Made by a program: the position numbers and the translations under genes
Notes under the pieces: generated by a model
Told to the model about the DNA's origin: nothing
Databases searched by the model: none
Seen by the model: only the letters and a program-made list of their open reading frames with translations
In this document: piece after piece, positions 1 to 8,352 of the stretch
Layout of the letters: every line of letters starts with the position of its first letter
Position numbering within the stretch: the first letter of the stretch is position 1
NCBI GenBank assembly: GCA_964558295.1
Contig: CAZLDQ010000034.1
Location: 1 to 34,452 of the forward strand
DNA: 34,452 bases
Reading direction: 5' to 3'
From: JBDKTH01 sp964558295
GTDB taxonomy: Bacteria > Planctomycetota > Planctomycetia > Pirellulales > Thermoguttaceae

Positions 1-174
1 GAGTCGGCGCCGCCGGCCTCGCGGCGGCTGGGCCACCCGGCGGGAATCAAAGCTGCCACCACACGGCCAGTCCCTAACCCCAGCTTGCAGTCGCTGACCA
101 GTCCTCTAGCCGCTATGTGGGGAAGCTCGTATAATCGGCCCCAAATCGTGATCGGTTTTCTCGAAACCTAGCGG
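1..174. other. Left window edge, no gene assigned
   Basis: Plus-strand frame 1 is open from base 1 to a TAG at 169-171, which would give a 56-residue C-terminal tail rich in Pro and Ser. Frames 2 and 3 close sooner. I cannot tell whether frame 1 is the end of a real upstream gene or chance in GC-rich DNA. A perfect TATAAT hexamer lies at 130-135, so at least the right part probably acts as the promoter region of the response regulator that follows. Confidence 0.3.
130..135 (+). promoter_or_regulatory. Candidate -10 box for the response regulator
   Basis: A perfect TATAAT lies about 40-50 bases before the response regulator start. No good TTGACA-like box is found 16-18 bases upstream (TAGCCG at 107-112 is poor), so the call rests on the -10 box alone. 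Confidence 0.4.
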
Positions 175-633
175 ATGGATGTGATGGCCAAGAGCAAGAT
201 CCTTATCGCCGACGATAACCCGACGAACGTGGAACTGCTGGAGGTCTACCTGGCCGACCTCGACTGCGACACGGCAGTCGCTGTCGACGGCCGCGATACG
301 CTGGAGAAGGTGGCCCAATTCCAGCCCGACTTGATCCTCTTGGACATCATGATGCCGAAATTGAGCGGCTTCGAGGTTTGCAAACAGATCAAGGACGACC
401 CGAAGACCAACGACATCATGGTGCTGATGGTCACGGCCCTGAACGAATCGGGGGACATCGAACGCGCCGTATCGGCCGGCTGTGACGATTTTTTGAGCAA
501 GCCGGTCAACAAGTTGGAGTTGCTCAAACGAGTTGACAACATGCTCAAGCTCCGCCATGTGACCGACGAGCTGGAGCGGCTGCGCAACTACATTGACAGC
601 ATGGAAGATGCTGCCGGTCCCGCCCGCGACTAG
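175..633 (+). CDS. Single-domain response regulator (CheY/PleD-like receiver)
   Basis: The 152-residue protein is one receiver domain followed by a short helical tail. Visible receiver marks are the acidic pair in ILIADDN, the phospho-acceptor Asp in LILLDIMMPK, the conserved Thr in VTA and the Lys in LSKPVN. The domain resembles the receivers of PleD-type proteins, but no output domain follows; residues after about 125 form a short amphipathic stretch (TDELERLRNYIDSM) that may mediate dimer or partner contact. No kinase gene is adjacent, so its partner is unknown. A second in-frame ATG at 184 (MAKSKIL) is an equally good start and would remove three residues. Confidence 0.9.
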   Translation: MDVMAKSKILIADDNPTNVELLEVYLADLDCDTAVAVDGRDTLEKVAQFQPDLILLDIMMPKLSGFEVCKQIKDDPKTNDIMVLMVTALNESGDIERAVSAGCDDFLSKPVNKLELLKRVDNMLKLRHVTDELERLRNYIDSMEDAAGPARD

Positions 634-820
634 CACCTCTTTCTGCAAGCTGCTGGATTCATGCCCCCCCTCAAGAGAGACGTAAGCGGCGAGGGCCCGC
701 CTCGATTCCTCCCCTTTCCCCCGGCCAAGGGATGCGAGCCGACTTGCCTCACTTGACTCGTCTGCGAATGATTTTCCTTGAACACTTCAGGTTTCTGGGT
801 TCCTTCGAGGAGGAGATTCC

Positions 821-1426
821 ATGATTCGCATGAGAAGACTCGCTTTGCCCTTGGTCGTGGTCAGTGCAGCCTTGGCGGCCGGCAGTGGGTATGCCGAGAA
901 GGCCAAGATCGGCGACCCAGCACCCCAGTGGAGCGGAATTCCCGGCGTCGACGGCAAGTCGCACAGTCTGGCCGACTATCGGGACGCCAAACTGATTGTG
1001 CTCGTCTTCACCTGCAACCACTGCCCCGTGGCCGTGGCTTACGAAGACCGGCTGATCGCCCTGCAGAAGGACTACCAAGACAAGGGCGTGCAGTTGATCG
1101 CAATCAATGTGAACAACTTGCCAAGTGACCGGCTCGAGAAGATGAAAGAGCGAGCCAAAGAAAAGGGGTTCAACTTTCCCTACCTTTATGATGCCAGTCA
1201 GAAGACGGCCCGCGACTACGGCGCGACCAACACCCCGCACGTGTTTGTCTTGGATCAGGACCGCAAGCTGGTGTATCGCGGTGGGATCGACGACAACTTC
1301 CAGGAGGCCGAGGCAGTCAAGCGACCGTATCTCCGCAACGCCCTGGATCGTCTGCTGGCCGGCCAAACGCTTGCCCAGTCTGAGACGCCCCATCCAGGCT
1401 GCAGTATTAAGTGGGACAAGCAGTGA
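821..1426 (+). CDS. Secreted thioredoxin-fold protein (AhpC/TSA-redoxin type)
   Basis: The 201-residue protein starts with a signal peptide (RRLALPLVVVSAALAAGSGYA, cleaved near residue 25) and then a redoxin fold. A CxxC motif is visible in FTCNHCPVAV, where peroxiredoxin-like and thioredoxin-like proteins carry their active cysteine, and the cis-Pro loop is TPHVFVLD. A third Cys lies near the C-terminus (GCSIKW). The likely role is thiol-disulfide exchange or peroxide reduction outside the cytoplasmic membrane; the substrate cannot be read from the sequence. A strong Shine-Dalgarno site (GAGGAGGAG) lies just before the ATG. The gene stands alone between longer spacers. Confidence 0.85.
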   Translation: MIRMRRLALPLVVVSAALAAGSGYAEKAKIGDPAPQWSGIPGVDGKSHSLADYRDAKLIVLVFTCNHCPVAVAYEDRLIALQKDYQDKGVQLIAINVNNLPSDRLEKMKERAKEKGFNFPYLYDASQKTARDYGATNTPHVFVLDQDRKLVYRGGIDDNFQEAEAVKRPYLRNALDRLLAGQTLAQSETPHPGCSIKWDKQ

Positions 1427-1670
1427 GCAGTCGCCGGTGGTGCAGAGGCTCCCTCCCCAATCGTAGGAGTAGCTTTACACCGCGGGACAATTGCGATAAA
1501 AGCACAGTGGTAAACGGGCAATCGGTCTTCGCGGCGGGGCGGAGGACTGAACGCCTCAACCGGTGGTACGCGGTTTGGGGGATCAAGCTTTGGACGAAAG
1601 CCGTTCCCCCAAACGAGAGATGCTAGAATGGATGCAGGACCGTGGGCGCAAGACCCAACGGCAACGGAAG

Positions 1671-3056
1671 ATGCCTCAGAAGAACGGGAAGACTACTGTG
1701 CGGTTGTATCTTGGCGTCGACATCGGGGGCACGAAGATCCAGGCTTCCTTGGCCGAAGAGAGCGGCGCGATCATCGCCCGCGAGAAAACGGCTACGCCCC
1801 GCGAAGGCGGGCCCGAGCAGGTCGTGGCGACCCTCGAAAAGGTCATCGACAAGGTGCTCAAACAGGCTAACCTCGTTCCCGACGCCCTGACCGGGATCGG
1901 GGTGGCCGTCCCCGGCGTGGCGGACCCCAAGACGGGCCGCGTGATTGTCACTCCCAATATGAATCTCACCGGGGTGGCCCTTGGCGCCCACCTGGAAAAT
2001 CGCTTCCGTGTGCCGGTCGCCTTGGGCAACGACTGCAATCTTGGTGCCTTGGGCGAAGCTTGGCTCGGTTCAGGACGCCGGGCACGCAGCGTCGTGGCAA
2101 TCCTGGTCGGCACGGGGATCGGCGCGGGCTTTGTGCGCAAAGGGAAGCTATGGCGTGGGGCCCGGGAAGCCGCTTGCGAAGTGGGGCACATCATCATGCA
2201 GCTTGGCGGACCGCAGTGCGGCTGCGGCAATTACGGCTGCTTTGAAGCCCTGGCCAGCCGATCAGCCATTGAACGCGACTTGCGTGCCGCCGTTGCCGCC
2301 GGTCGCACAACCGTGCTCACCGAGATTCTCGAAGGTAATCTGGCGGTGATCCGCTCCAGCGCCTTGCGTCGCGCCCTGGACCAGGAAGACGAATTGGTCA
2401 CCGAGGTGATGCGCCGCGCCAGCGAAGTGCTCGGCCATGCGTGTGTCACGATCCGGCATCTGATTGATCCTGAGGCGATTGTCTTGGGCGGCGGGGTGAT
2501 CGAGGCCTGCAGCGACTTCATGATGCCGATCGTGGAGAACATCGTTGGATCCGACCCGTTGCCAGGTGCCCGTGATGCGGGACATGTGCTCCTGTCGGCC
2601 CTCGGTGACGACGCCGTGGTGCTCGGGGCCGTGGCGTTAGCCCGCAGCCATGTTGGCCGCAGCCCGTTCAAAAAACAGTTTGTCGTCAAACCGAAATACC
2701 CCCTCGTGACCCAGGCCAGCCAGGGCGAAGTGACGGTCAACCAAAAGACCTACGCCCGCGATATCTACCTCACGGCCGACGGCCAAGTTAAGAAGCGGCA
2801 GATCGACAAAGTCCTGGAGCTCTACGGTAATTCGCACATTGTCGGCCCGAAGGAACTGGAAAAGGTCTGCAAGGGGGGGCCGGAAATCCTTTTCCTCGGC
2901 ACGGGTCGCTCCGGTCAGTTGACGCTCGCCGACGACGCCCAGCGCTACTTGACCCAACGCTCGATCGCCTTCGAGAAGCTGCCCACGGCCGAGGCGATCG
3001 TTGGCTACAACAAATCGAAAGCCCGTAAAGCGGCCTTGCTGCACGTGATGTCGTAG
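1671..3056 (+). CDS. ROK-family sugar kinase fused to a C-terminal Mth938-like domain
   Basis: With the start at 1671 the protein has 461 residues. Residues about 12-330 form a ROK kinase: phosphate-binding GVDIGGTK (15-22), catalytic Asp in GNDCNLGALGE (Asp121), and the zinc site made by His173 of EVGH plus three Cys in CGCGNYGCFE (183, 185, 190). It probably phosphorylates glucose or a related hexose with ATP. Residues about 352-461 are a separate domain matching the Mth938/NDUFAF3 family (DUF498), with LFLGTGRSG, the PTAEAI turn and the YN...AALLHVM ending. The kinase domain alone is of normal family length, so the tail is a true fusion. In-frame starts at 1563 (GTG), 1620 and 1632 are also possible; none has a convincing ribosome site, and I chose 1671 because ROK proteins begin close to the GVDIGGTK motif. 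Confidence 0.88.
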   Translation: MPQKNGKTTVRLYLGVDIGGTKIQASLAEESGAIIAREKTATPREGGPEQVVATLEKVIDKVLKQANLVPDALTGIGVAVPGVADPKTGRVIVTPNMNLTGVALGAHLENRFRVPVALGNDCNLGALGEAWLGSGRRARSVVAILVGTGIGAGFVRKGKLWRGAREAACEVGHIIMQLGGPQCGCGNYGCFEALASRSAIERDLRAAVAAGRTTVLTEILEGNLAVIRSSALRRALDQEDELVTEVMRRASEVLGHACVTIRHLIDPEAIVLGGGVIEACSDFMMPIVENIVGSDPLPGARDAGHVLLSALGDDAVVLGAVALARSHVGRSPFKKQFVVKPKYPLVTQASQGEVTVNQKTYARDIYLTADGQVKKRQIDKVLELYGNSHIVGPKELEKVCKGGPEILFLGTGRSGQLTLADDAQRYLTQRSIAFEKLPTAEAIVGYNKSKARKAALLHVMS

Positions 3057-3063
3057 GCGTTTT

Positions 3064-3369
3064 TCATACGAACCGGCGCAGCGGTAGGGTAAGAAACCGC
3101 CACACGCCGCCAAACGCCGAGGCGAGCAGGCCCACGACAATGAAGGTGGTCCACCAGGTCATCAGATTGCCGAGGTTCCACTCTTCGACCTTGCTCCAGC
3201 CAAACACAAAGGCGATTATCCCACCGATTCCACAGAACCAGGCCAGAATGAAGCACACAACCGCCAGCCCGGTATGCTCGTGCCGAAACATCTCGATCAA
3301 CATCAGCACGAAACAGACCACCGAGCCGATCCAGGCGGCCGAGGCTAGCAAGTGGAGCAGTGTCGTCAT
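3064..3369 (-). CDS. Small membrane protein, three predicted segments
   Basis: This 101-residue protein is mostly hydrophobic, with helices near residues 5-25, 33-56 and 73-93 and a basic end (LRRFV). I do not recognise a family. The start is supported by GGGAAGG seven bases before the ATG and by a good promoter at 3420-3448. It converges on the ROK kinase gene with only seven bases between the two stop codons. Its function is unknown. Confidence 0.7.
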   Translation of the reverse strand: MTTLLHLLASAAWIGSVVCFVLMLIEMFRHEHTGLAVVCFILAWFCGIGGIIAFVFGWSKVEEWNLGNLMTWWTTFIVVGLLASAFGGVWRFLTLPLRRFV

Positions 3370-3419
3370 TGGAATGCCTTCCCTGGGGGTAACGGTTGAT
3401 CGGCACGTTGCGCAGATGT

Positions 3420-3448
3420 ACTATAGCGGCCCCCCTGTCTGATGGCAA
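3420..3448 (-). promoter_or_regulatory. Sigma-70-type promoter of the small membrane protein
   Basis: On the minus strand TTGCCA (3443-3448) and TATAGT (3420-3425) are separated by 17 bases. Each hexamer differs from the consensus at one or two positions. The predicted transcript start is about 44 bases before the ATG at 3369. Confidence 0.55.
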
Positions 3449-3480
3449 GGCAAGGTGACACATTCGCCTGGACAGGCCCG

Positions 3481-3509
3481 TTTTCCCTCCTTCTCCGGCT
3501 GATTAGAAT
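3481..3509 (+). promoter_or_regulatory. Weak candidate promoter for the secreted hydrolase
   Basis: TTTTCC and TAGAAT are separated by 17 bases, upstream of the GTG start at 3577. The -10 box is good and the -35 box is poor. Confidence 0.3.
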
Positions 3510-3576
3510 AGTCGACAAGACGTTTCAACCATCAGGTCGTCAATCTGTGCGGGCTGTGTGGGGGAGGACCCAGACG

Positions 3577-4488
3577 GTGAACAAGTCGAGGTGGATCGGG
3601 TGTGTCGTCAGCCTCTGCGGGGGGCTGGGGCTCGCCGCCGCCCAGGCCGCGCCGTTCACACGTCAGGGTGACGTGATCTATGGACACAAGGACGGCATGG
3701 CGCTGACGATGGACGTGTTCACGCCCGAGAAGGCCAACCACGCGGCGGTCATCTGGATTGTCAGCGGCGGCCTGTACTCTTCCCACGAGTTGATCCAGCC
3801 GATCTTCATCCTCCCCTTTCTTGCTCGGGGCTACACGGTCTTTGCCGTCGTCCATAGCAGTCAGCCCCGATATACGGCCACGGAAGTGATTCCCGACATT
3901 GGCCGGGCCGTGCGATTTATCCGCTCCCGAGCGGCGGAGTTCAAGATCGACCCGATGCGGATTGGTATCACGGGAGCTTCGTCGGGCGGTCACTTGGCCG
4001 TGTATCAGGGGGTGACCGGCGATCAGGGCAACCCGGAAGCCAAGGACCCGGTCGAGCAAGTCTCCAGCCGTGTTCAGGCCGTAGCCTGTTTCTTCCCGCC
4101 GACCGACTTTTTGAACTACGGTGCGCCCGGCAAAGTCAACCTGGGGACCGGCTGCTTGGCCCCCTTCAAAGCGGTCTTCGACTTCCAAGAGCTCGACGCC
4201 TCGAAACGCAACCTCGTCTCCGTCCGCGACCCCGCGCGGCGTCTGGAGATCGGCCGGCAGGTCTCGCCGGTCTATCATGTCACCAAGGACGACCCGCCGA
4301 CTTTGATCATCCACGGCGACGCCGACACGCTCGTGCCCTTGCAACAATCCGAGCGGCTCATCGGGTGCTTGAAAGAAGCCGGTGTTCCCGCCGAACTGAT
4401 CGTCAAGCCGGGGGCCGGGCACGGCTGGCCGACTATCTGGCTGGACATCGACAAGTTCGCCGACTGGTTTGACAAGTATCTCAAATGA
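3577..4488 (+). CDS. Secreted alpha/beta-hydrolase (esterase/lipase type)
   Basis: The 303-residue protein begins at a GTG preceded nine bases upstream by GGGGAGG; this start gives a clean signal peptide (MNKSRWIGCVVSLCGGLGLA, cleavage near AQA). The frame stays open upstream to 3442, but that extension looks untranslated. Hydrolase marks: the SGGLYSS loop in an oxyanion-hole position, nucleophile elbow GASSGG with Ser135, acid residue in HGDADTLVP, and catalytic His in GAGHGW. The layout resembles acetyl-xylan esterase and BD-FAE-like enzymes, so release of acyl groups from polysaccharides or small esters in the periplasm is likely, but the substrate is inferred only. It has no operon partner on the same strand nearby. 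Confidence 0.85.
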   Translation: MNKSRWIGCVVSLCGGLGLAAAQAAPFTRQGDVIYGHKDGMALTMDVFTPEKANHAAVIWIVSGGLYSSHELIQPIFILPFLARGYTVFAVVHSSQPRYTATEVIPDIGRAVRFIRSRAAEFKIDPMRIGITGASSGGHLAVYQGVTGDQGNPEAKDPVEQVSSRVQAVACFFPPTDFLNYGAPGKVNLGTGCLAPFKAVFDFQELDASKRNLVSVRDPARRLEIGRQVSPVYHVTKDDPPTLIIHGDADTLVPLQQSERLIGCLKEAGVPAELIVKPGAGHGWPTIWLDIDKFADWFDKYLK

Positions 4489-4774
4489 GGTGAGGCGGTT
4501 GAGGGACCGATCGGGAGCCAGGTGGTACGCCCCCCTGGATGCCCAGAAACACGGGTGCAAGCGTCCGTGCCGCCCCCTCGCTGTTTGGCACGCCCTGCCC
4601 ATTTCCCTTGCCCAGGCCGCACAATCCCCCTCGACAGGCCGAAAATCCACCCCAATGACCCTGGCATTTACCTATCTATTACACAGGTTATACGAAGCAG
4701 TAACTTGGTGGCCCCCGATCCCATTTACAATAGGCGGATGCGATTTATCATCTAGACTTTGAGAACCACCCATC
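4489..4774. other. Spacer before the radical SAM gene
   Basis: No gene is seen in these 286 bases. The left half is GC-rich with only short 5-bp dyads. The right half turns AT-rich and holds the promoter at 4724-4751. I looked for a cobalamin riboswitch, since a B12-binding protein follows, and saw no recognisable one. Confidence 0.4.
4724..4751 (+). promoter_or_regulatory. Sigma-70-type promoter of the radical SAM/two-component run
   Basis: TTTACA (4724-4729) and TATCAT (4746-4751) are separated by 16 bases, each with one mismatch from the consensus. The predicted start is near 4758, only about 17 bases before the ATG, which fits the missing Shine-Dalgarno site there. Confidence 0.55.
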
Positions 4775-6580
4775 ATGAAGCCTCATACGGATTCCATTGT
4801 GAACCTTCCAATCGCATCGCCGTCGCAGCCCGTCCATCCACTTGGTTCCCGCGCCAAGGTGTTGTTGACCAGTGTGTTTGGTCCCTACGCCCAGGATGAC
4901 GAGTATGGCAGCCGGGTACTCAACCCGATGGAGCTGTATCACAATCAGGTCACGCGCACGCAAGGGCCGTTTTCGTTGCGGATGTTTCACCGCTCCTGGG
5001 GGTTAATGCTGATCCAGGCGAATATCGACGCGCCGTGCACGCTGTTGGACTTCCCCGTCCTCGAGCGGTTCATTGAAGAGATCCGTACGAAGCAATACGA
5101 CGTCATCGGCATTTCGAGCATCATTCCCAACCAGCTCAAGGTGCGGAAGATGTGCGAACTGATTCGCCAGTACCAGCCGGAAGCAAAGATCGTCGTTGGC
5201 GGGCACATTGCCAACATTCCCGATCTGGCCCAGCGGATCGACGCCGATTTCATCGTCAAGGGTGAGGGCGTCCGTTGGTTCCGCGCCTACTTGGGGCAAG
5301 ACACGGAGCAGGCGATCCGTCACCCGTTGATCATCTCCGGCCTCGGTACGCGGAACGTGGGGATCACTCCCAAGGATAAGCCGGGCGACGTGGCCGCCAC
5401 CGTGATTCCCTCGGTCGGCTGCCCGTTGGGCTGCAACTTCTGCTCCACCTCGGCCATGTTCGGCGGCAAGGGGAAGTTCGTCAACTTCTACCAGACCGGC
5501 GACGAACTGTTCGAGATCATGGTCCAGCTCGAAGCAAAGCTCCAGGTCCAGTCGTTCTTCATGATGGACGAAAACTTCATGCTCCACCGCAAGCGGGCGT
5601 TGCGTTTGCTGGAACTGATGAAACAGCACAACAAGGCCTGGTCGCTCTATGTCTTCAGCTCGGCCAACGTCCTCCGTTCCTATACGATCGAGCAACTCGT
5701 TGAGCTGGGGATCTCCTGGGTCTGGATGGGCCTCGAAGGCGAAGACAGCCAGTACACCAAGCTCCATGGCAGCGATGCCCCCGGACTTGTGCGTCTCTTG
5801 CAGTCGCACGGAATCCGCGTACTCGGTTCGAGCATCATCGGCCTGGAGAATCACACCCCCGAGAATATCGATGCGGCGATCGACTACGCCGTGCGCTACG
5901 ACACGGACTTCCACCAGTTCATGCTTTACACGCCGATCCCCGGCACGCAGTTGCATGCCGAATTGTCGGCCAAGGGGATGATGAAGGACGAGAGCGAGTT
6001 CCACCCGGGCGACATCCACGGGCAGCTTATCTTCAACTACCGGCACCCGCACATCAAGCACGGCGAAGAAGCGGACTTCATTGTCCGTGCCTTCCAACGC
6101 GACTTCGAGGTCAACGGCCCAAGCGTGATGCGGATTGTGCGCACGACCTTGGCCGGCTGGAAGCGGTACAAGAACCATCCCGACCTGCGCATCCGCCGCC
6201 GCTACCAGTGGGAGGCGCGGGAACTGAGTACGACCTTCTCGGCGGTGGTCGGTGCCACGCGCCTCTATTATCGCGATAATCCGCGGATGTACGCCAAGGC
6301 CAACCTGCTTCTCCAGGAGTTGTTTGCCGAGTTCGGCCTCAAGTCACGGTTCTACGCGACCGTCGGCGGACGCTATGTGCTCCATACGATCCGTCAGGAA
6401 GAGAAACGTCTGGCCCGCGGCTGGACCTACGAGCCGCCGACCTGCTACGAGACCAACTTCGAGCCGGAGCCGCACTCCGGCGCGCAGCGCAACCAGTGGG
6501 TCGTCGCTCAGTACGTTTCCCCCGCGGCTAAGGAGACTCCGGCCCCGCACGCGCTGCAACCGGTCGCCGTGGGCTCGTAG
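4775..6580 (+). CDS. B12-binding domain radical SAM protein
   Basis: The 601-residue protein has a Rossmann-like B12-binding region (about 30-190; note DVIGISSIIPN and KIVVGGHIANIPD) followed by a radical SAM core. The iron-sulfur cluster ligands are Cys216, Cys220 and Cys223 in CPLGCNFCS. The long C-terminal part (about 400-601) is rich in basic and aromatic residues and unassigned. B12-dependent radical SAM enzymes commonly methylate unactivated carbon or rearrange natural products and lipids; the substrate here is unknown. The B12 domain lacks an obvious DxHxxG motif, as in many of this class. It lies 30 bases before a histidine kinase gene and may be co-transcribed with it, an unusual pairing. 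No ribosome site is seen before the ATG. Confidence 0.85.
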   Translation: MKPHTDSIVNLPIASPSQPVHPLGSRAKVLLTSVFGPYAQDDEYGSRVLNPMELYHNQVTRTQGPFSLRMFHRSWGLMLIQANIDAPCTLLDFPVLERFIEEIRTKQYDVIGISSIIPNQLKVRKMCELIRQYQPEAKIVVGGHIANIPDLAQRIDADFIVKGEGVRWFRAYLGQDTEQAIRHPLIISGLGTRNVGITPKDKPGDVAATVIPSVGCPLGCNFCSTSAMFGGKGKFVNFYQTGDELFEIMVQLEAKLQVQSFFMMDENFMLHRKRALRLLELMKQHNKAWSLYVFSSANVLRSYTIEQLVELGISWVWMGLEGEDSQYTKLHGSDAPGLVRLLQSHGIRVLGSSIIGLENHTPENIDAAIDYAVRYDTDFHQFMLYTPIPGTQLHAELSAKGMMKDESEFHPGDIHGQLIFNYRHPHIKHGEEADFIVRAFQRDFEVNGPSVMRIVRTTLAGWKRYKNHPDLRIRRRYQWEARELSTTFSAVVGATRLYYRDNPRMYAKANLLLQELFAEFGLKSRFYATVGGRYVLHTIRQEEKRLARGWTYEPPTCYETNFEPEPHSGAQRNQWVVAQYVSPAAKETPAPHALQPVAVGS

Positions 6581-6610
6581 GACAAACCCTCCGCTTCGCG
6601 TCGAGTTACG

Positions 6611-7579
6611 ATGACGTTCAAGCCCCGCTCCCTCAGCTTGGCCATCACCCTTGCCGTGGTGATGATTGTGCTCCTGGTCGTGCTGACCGTCGGGTGGGTG
6701 CTGGTGACCGTCTTCGGCGCGCTGGCCAATTCCGATCGCGCCGGCCTCTACTGGACCCTCTTGACGATCGGCACGCTGTTCATCCTCCTATTGGTCGTCG
6801 GCGTGGTGATGTATCTGGCCCTTTCGGTCAAGGCGATCAACCTGAACCGGCGCCAGTCGAATTTCGTCGACAGCGTGACCCATGAGCTTAAATCGCCGAT
6901 CGCCTCGCTGAAGCTCTACCTCCAGACCCTTCACCGCCGGCAGTTGAGCGAGCGGGAACAGGCCGATTTTTACCGGGCCATGCTCGAAGAGGTGGAACGG
7001 CTCGACCGCCTGATTACCCACGTCTTGGCGGCCGGCCAACTCGAAGCGGGGCACATTGCCGGAGAACTGGAGGACGTCGCCCTGGAGCCGTTGTTGCGCG
7101 AGTGCGCCGAAATGGCCTGTTTGCGCTACCACGTGCCCGTGGACGCCGTCCGGCTGAATGTCCAACCGTCGGTGGTCCGCGCGCGGCGCATGGACCTTGA
7201 CATGATCTACCGAAACCTGATCGACAACGCCGTCAAATACGCCGGCCCCCAGCCCCTGGTGGAGATTACCACGCGACTGGAGCATGACTGGACGGTTACC
7301 CAGGTGAGCGACAACGGCCGTGGGATTCCTCCCGCGTTGCGGCGCAAGATCTTCCGGCGGTTCGTCCGTTTGGGGAACGAGTTGGAACGGGAGAAGCCGG
7401 GCACCGGCCTGGGGCTCTACATCGCCCAGACCTTGGTGCGTCGGTTGCGTGGGACGCTCCGCGTGGTAGACCGGGGAACCGCCCCGGGCAGCACGTTCGA
7501 GGTCCGTCTGCGCGGCACGGCGGTTCCCTCGCCCGAGGCGTCGACCGAATCCAAACCCTCGGGAGCGTTGCCGTCCTGA
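6611..7579 (+). CDS. Membrane-bound sensor histidine kinase
   Basis: The 322-residue kinase has two N-terminal membrane helices (about 8-36 and 47-72) with only a very short loop between them, so it has almost no external sensor domain. The dimerisation region carries the phospho-acceptor His91 in THELKSP. The ATPase domain shows the N-box NLIDNAVKYA, the G1 box DNGRGIP and the G2 box GTGLGLYIA. The tail is Ser/Pro-rich and disordered. Small kinases of this build often sense signals within the membrane or from a partner protein. It is followed 19 bases later by its probable partner response regulator and preceded closely by the radical SAM gene. Confidence 0.92.
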   Translation: MTFKPRSLSLAITLAVVMIVLLVVLTVGWVLVTVFGALANSDRAGLYWTLLTIGTLFILLLVVGVVMYLALSVKAINLNRRQSNFVDSVTHELKSPIASLKLYLQTLHRRQLSEREQADFYRAMLEEVERLDRLITHVLAAGQLEAGHIAGELEDVALEPLLRECAEMACLRYHVPVDAVRLNVQPSVVRARRMDLDMIYRNLIDNAVKYAGPQPLVEITTRLEHDWTVTQVSDNGRGIPPALRRKIFRRFVRLGNELEREKPGTGLGLYIAQTLVRRLRGTLRVVDRGTAPGSTFEVRLRGTAVPSPEASTESKPSGALPS

Positions 7580-7598
7580 GGAGCAGGAAAGCCAGCCC

Positions 7599-8333
7599 AT
7601 GACGAACGGCAAGCATATCCTGGTCGTTGAAGACGAGATCCACCTAGCCACGGGGATCAAGTACAACCTCGAAGCCGAAGGGTATCGAGTGACGACAATT
7701 GGGGACGGACCGTCGGCCTTGCGGTTCCTCGAAGAGCATGGCGACGAGGTTGACCTGGTGGTTCTGGATCTGATGCTCCCTGGGATGAGCGGTTACGCGG
7801 TCTGCGAGGCCTTGCGTGCAGCCGACCGGATCATGCCCGTGCTGATCCTCAGCGCCCGGACCTTGGCCGAAGACCGCACGCGGGGATTCGACGTCGGCGC
7901 CGACCAGTACATGACCAAGCCGTTCGACTTGGACGAATTTCTCAGCCGCGTGAAAGGCCTCTTGACGCTCTATGCCCGCCGCGTGGAAAACGCGTCCCCG
8001 CGTCCTGCCCCGATTCCCACTTATTCCTTTGGCAACGTGGAGATCCACTTCGACACGTTCGAGGTAAGCGTGAATGGCGAACCGGTGCGTATGACGCAGC
8101 TTGAGATGAAGCTTCTGCGGTATTTTGTGGAGAACGAAGGCCGGATCATTCCCCGCCGCGAGCTGTTGGAAAACGTCTGGGATGTGCCCGGCCATCTGCT
8201 CACCCGCGCGCCGGACCAGTTCATCCGCCGGTTGCGCAAGGCCCTGGAGCCCGACCCAGCCCATCCGCGTCACTTCCTCACCCTCCGCGACGCCGGCTAC
8301 CGCTTCATTGCCGACCCGGACGCCACCAAGTAG
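7599..8333 (+). CDS. OmpR/PhoB-family response regulator
   Basis: The 244-residue regulator has an N-terminal receiver (acidic pair in VVEDE, phospho-acceptor Asp57 in VVLDLMLPG, Lys in MTKPFDL) and a C-terminal winged-helix DNA-binding domain (about 140-240; note MTQLEMKLLRYFVEN and DAGYRFIAD). A GAGGAGCAGG stretch lies before the ATG. It is almost certainly phosphorylated by the kinase encoded just upstream. Its targets are unknown; the radical SAM gene in the same run is one candidate. It converges on the TetR gene with 19 bases between the stops. Confidence 0.94.
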   Translation: MTNGKHILVVEDEIHLATGIKYNLEAEGYRVTTIGDGPSALRFLEEHGDEVDLVVLDLMLPGMSGYAVCEALRAADRIMPVLILSARTLAEDRTRGFDVGADQYMTKPFDLDEFLSRVKGLLTLYARRVENASPRPAPIPTYSFGNVEIHFDTFEVSVNGEPVRMTQLEMKLLRYFVENEGRIIPRRELLENVWDVPGHLLTRAPDQFIRRLRKALEPDPAHPRHFLTLRDAGYRFIADPDATK

Positions 8334-8352
8334 CCTGCCCCTACAGCATCGA

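Noticed and set aside
1..171. C-terminal end of a gene in plus-strand frame 1
   Set aside because: The frame is open, but without upstream sequence there is no way to tell it from chance; it also contains a perfect TATAAT box.
4582..4600. TTTGGCACGCCCTGCCC as a sigma-54 promoter
   Set aside because: GG and GC are separated by eight bases instead of ten, and no TTGC block is present.
5003..6178. 391-codon minus-strand open frame
   Set aside because: It is the mirror of the radical SAM gene in GC-rich DNA; the product is rich in Asp, Val, His and Arg without any family feature. The same holds for long antisense frames at 3532-4650, 9219-10295 and 32152-33609.
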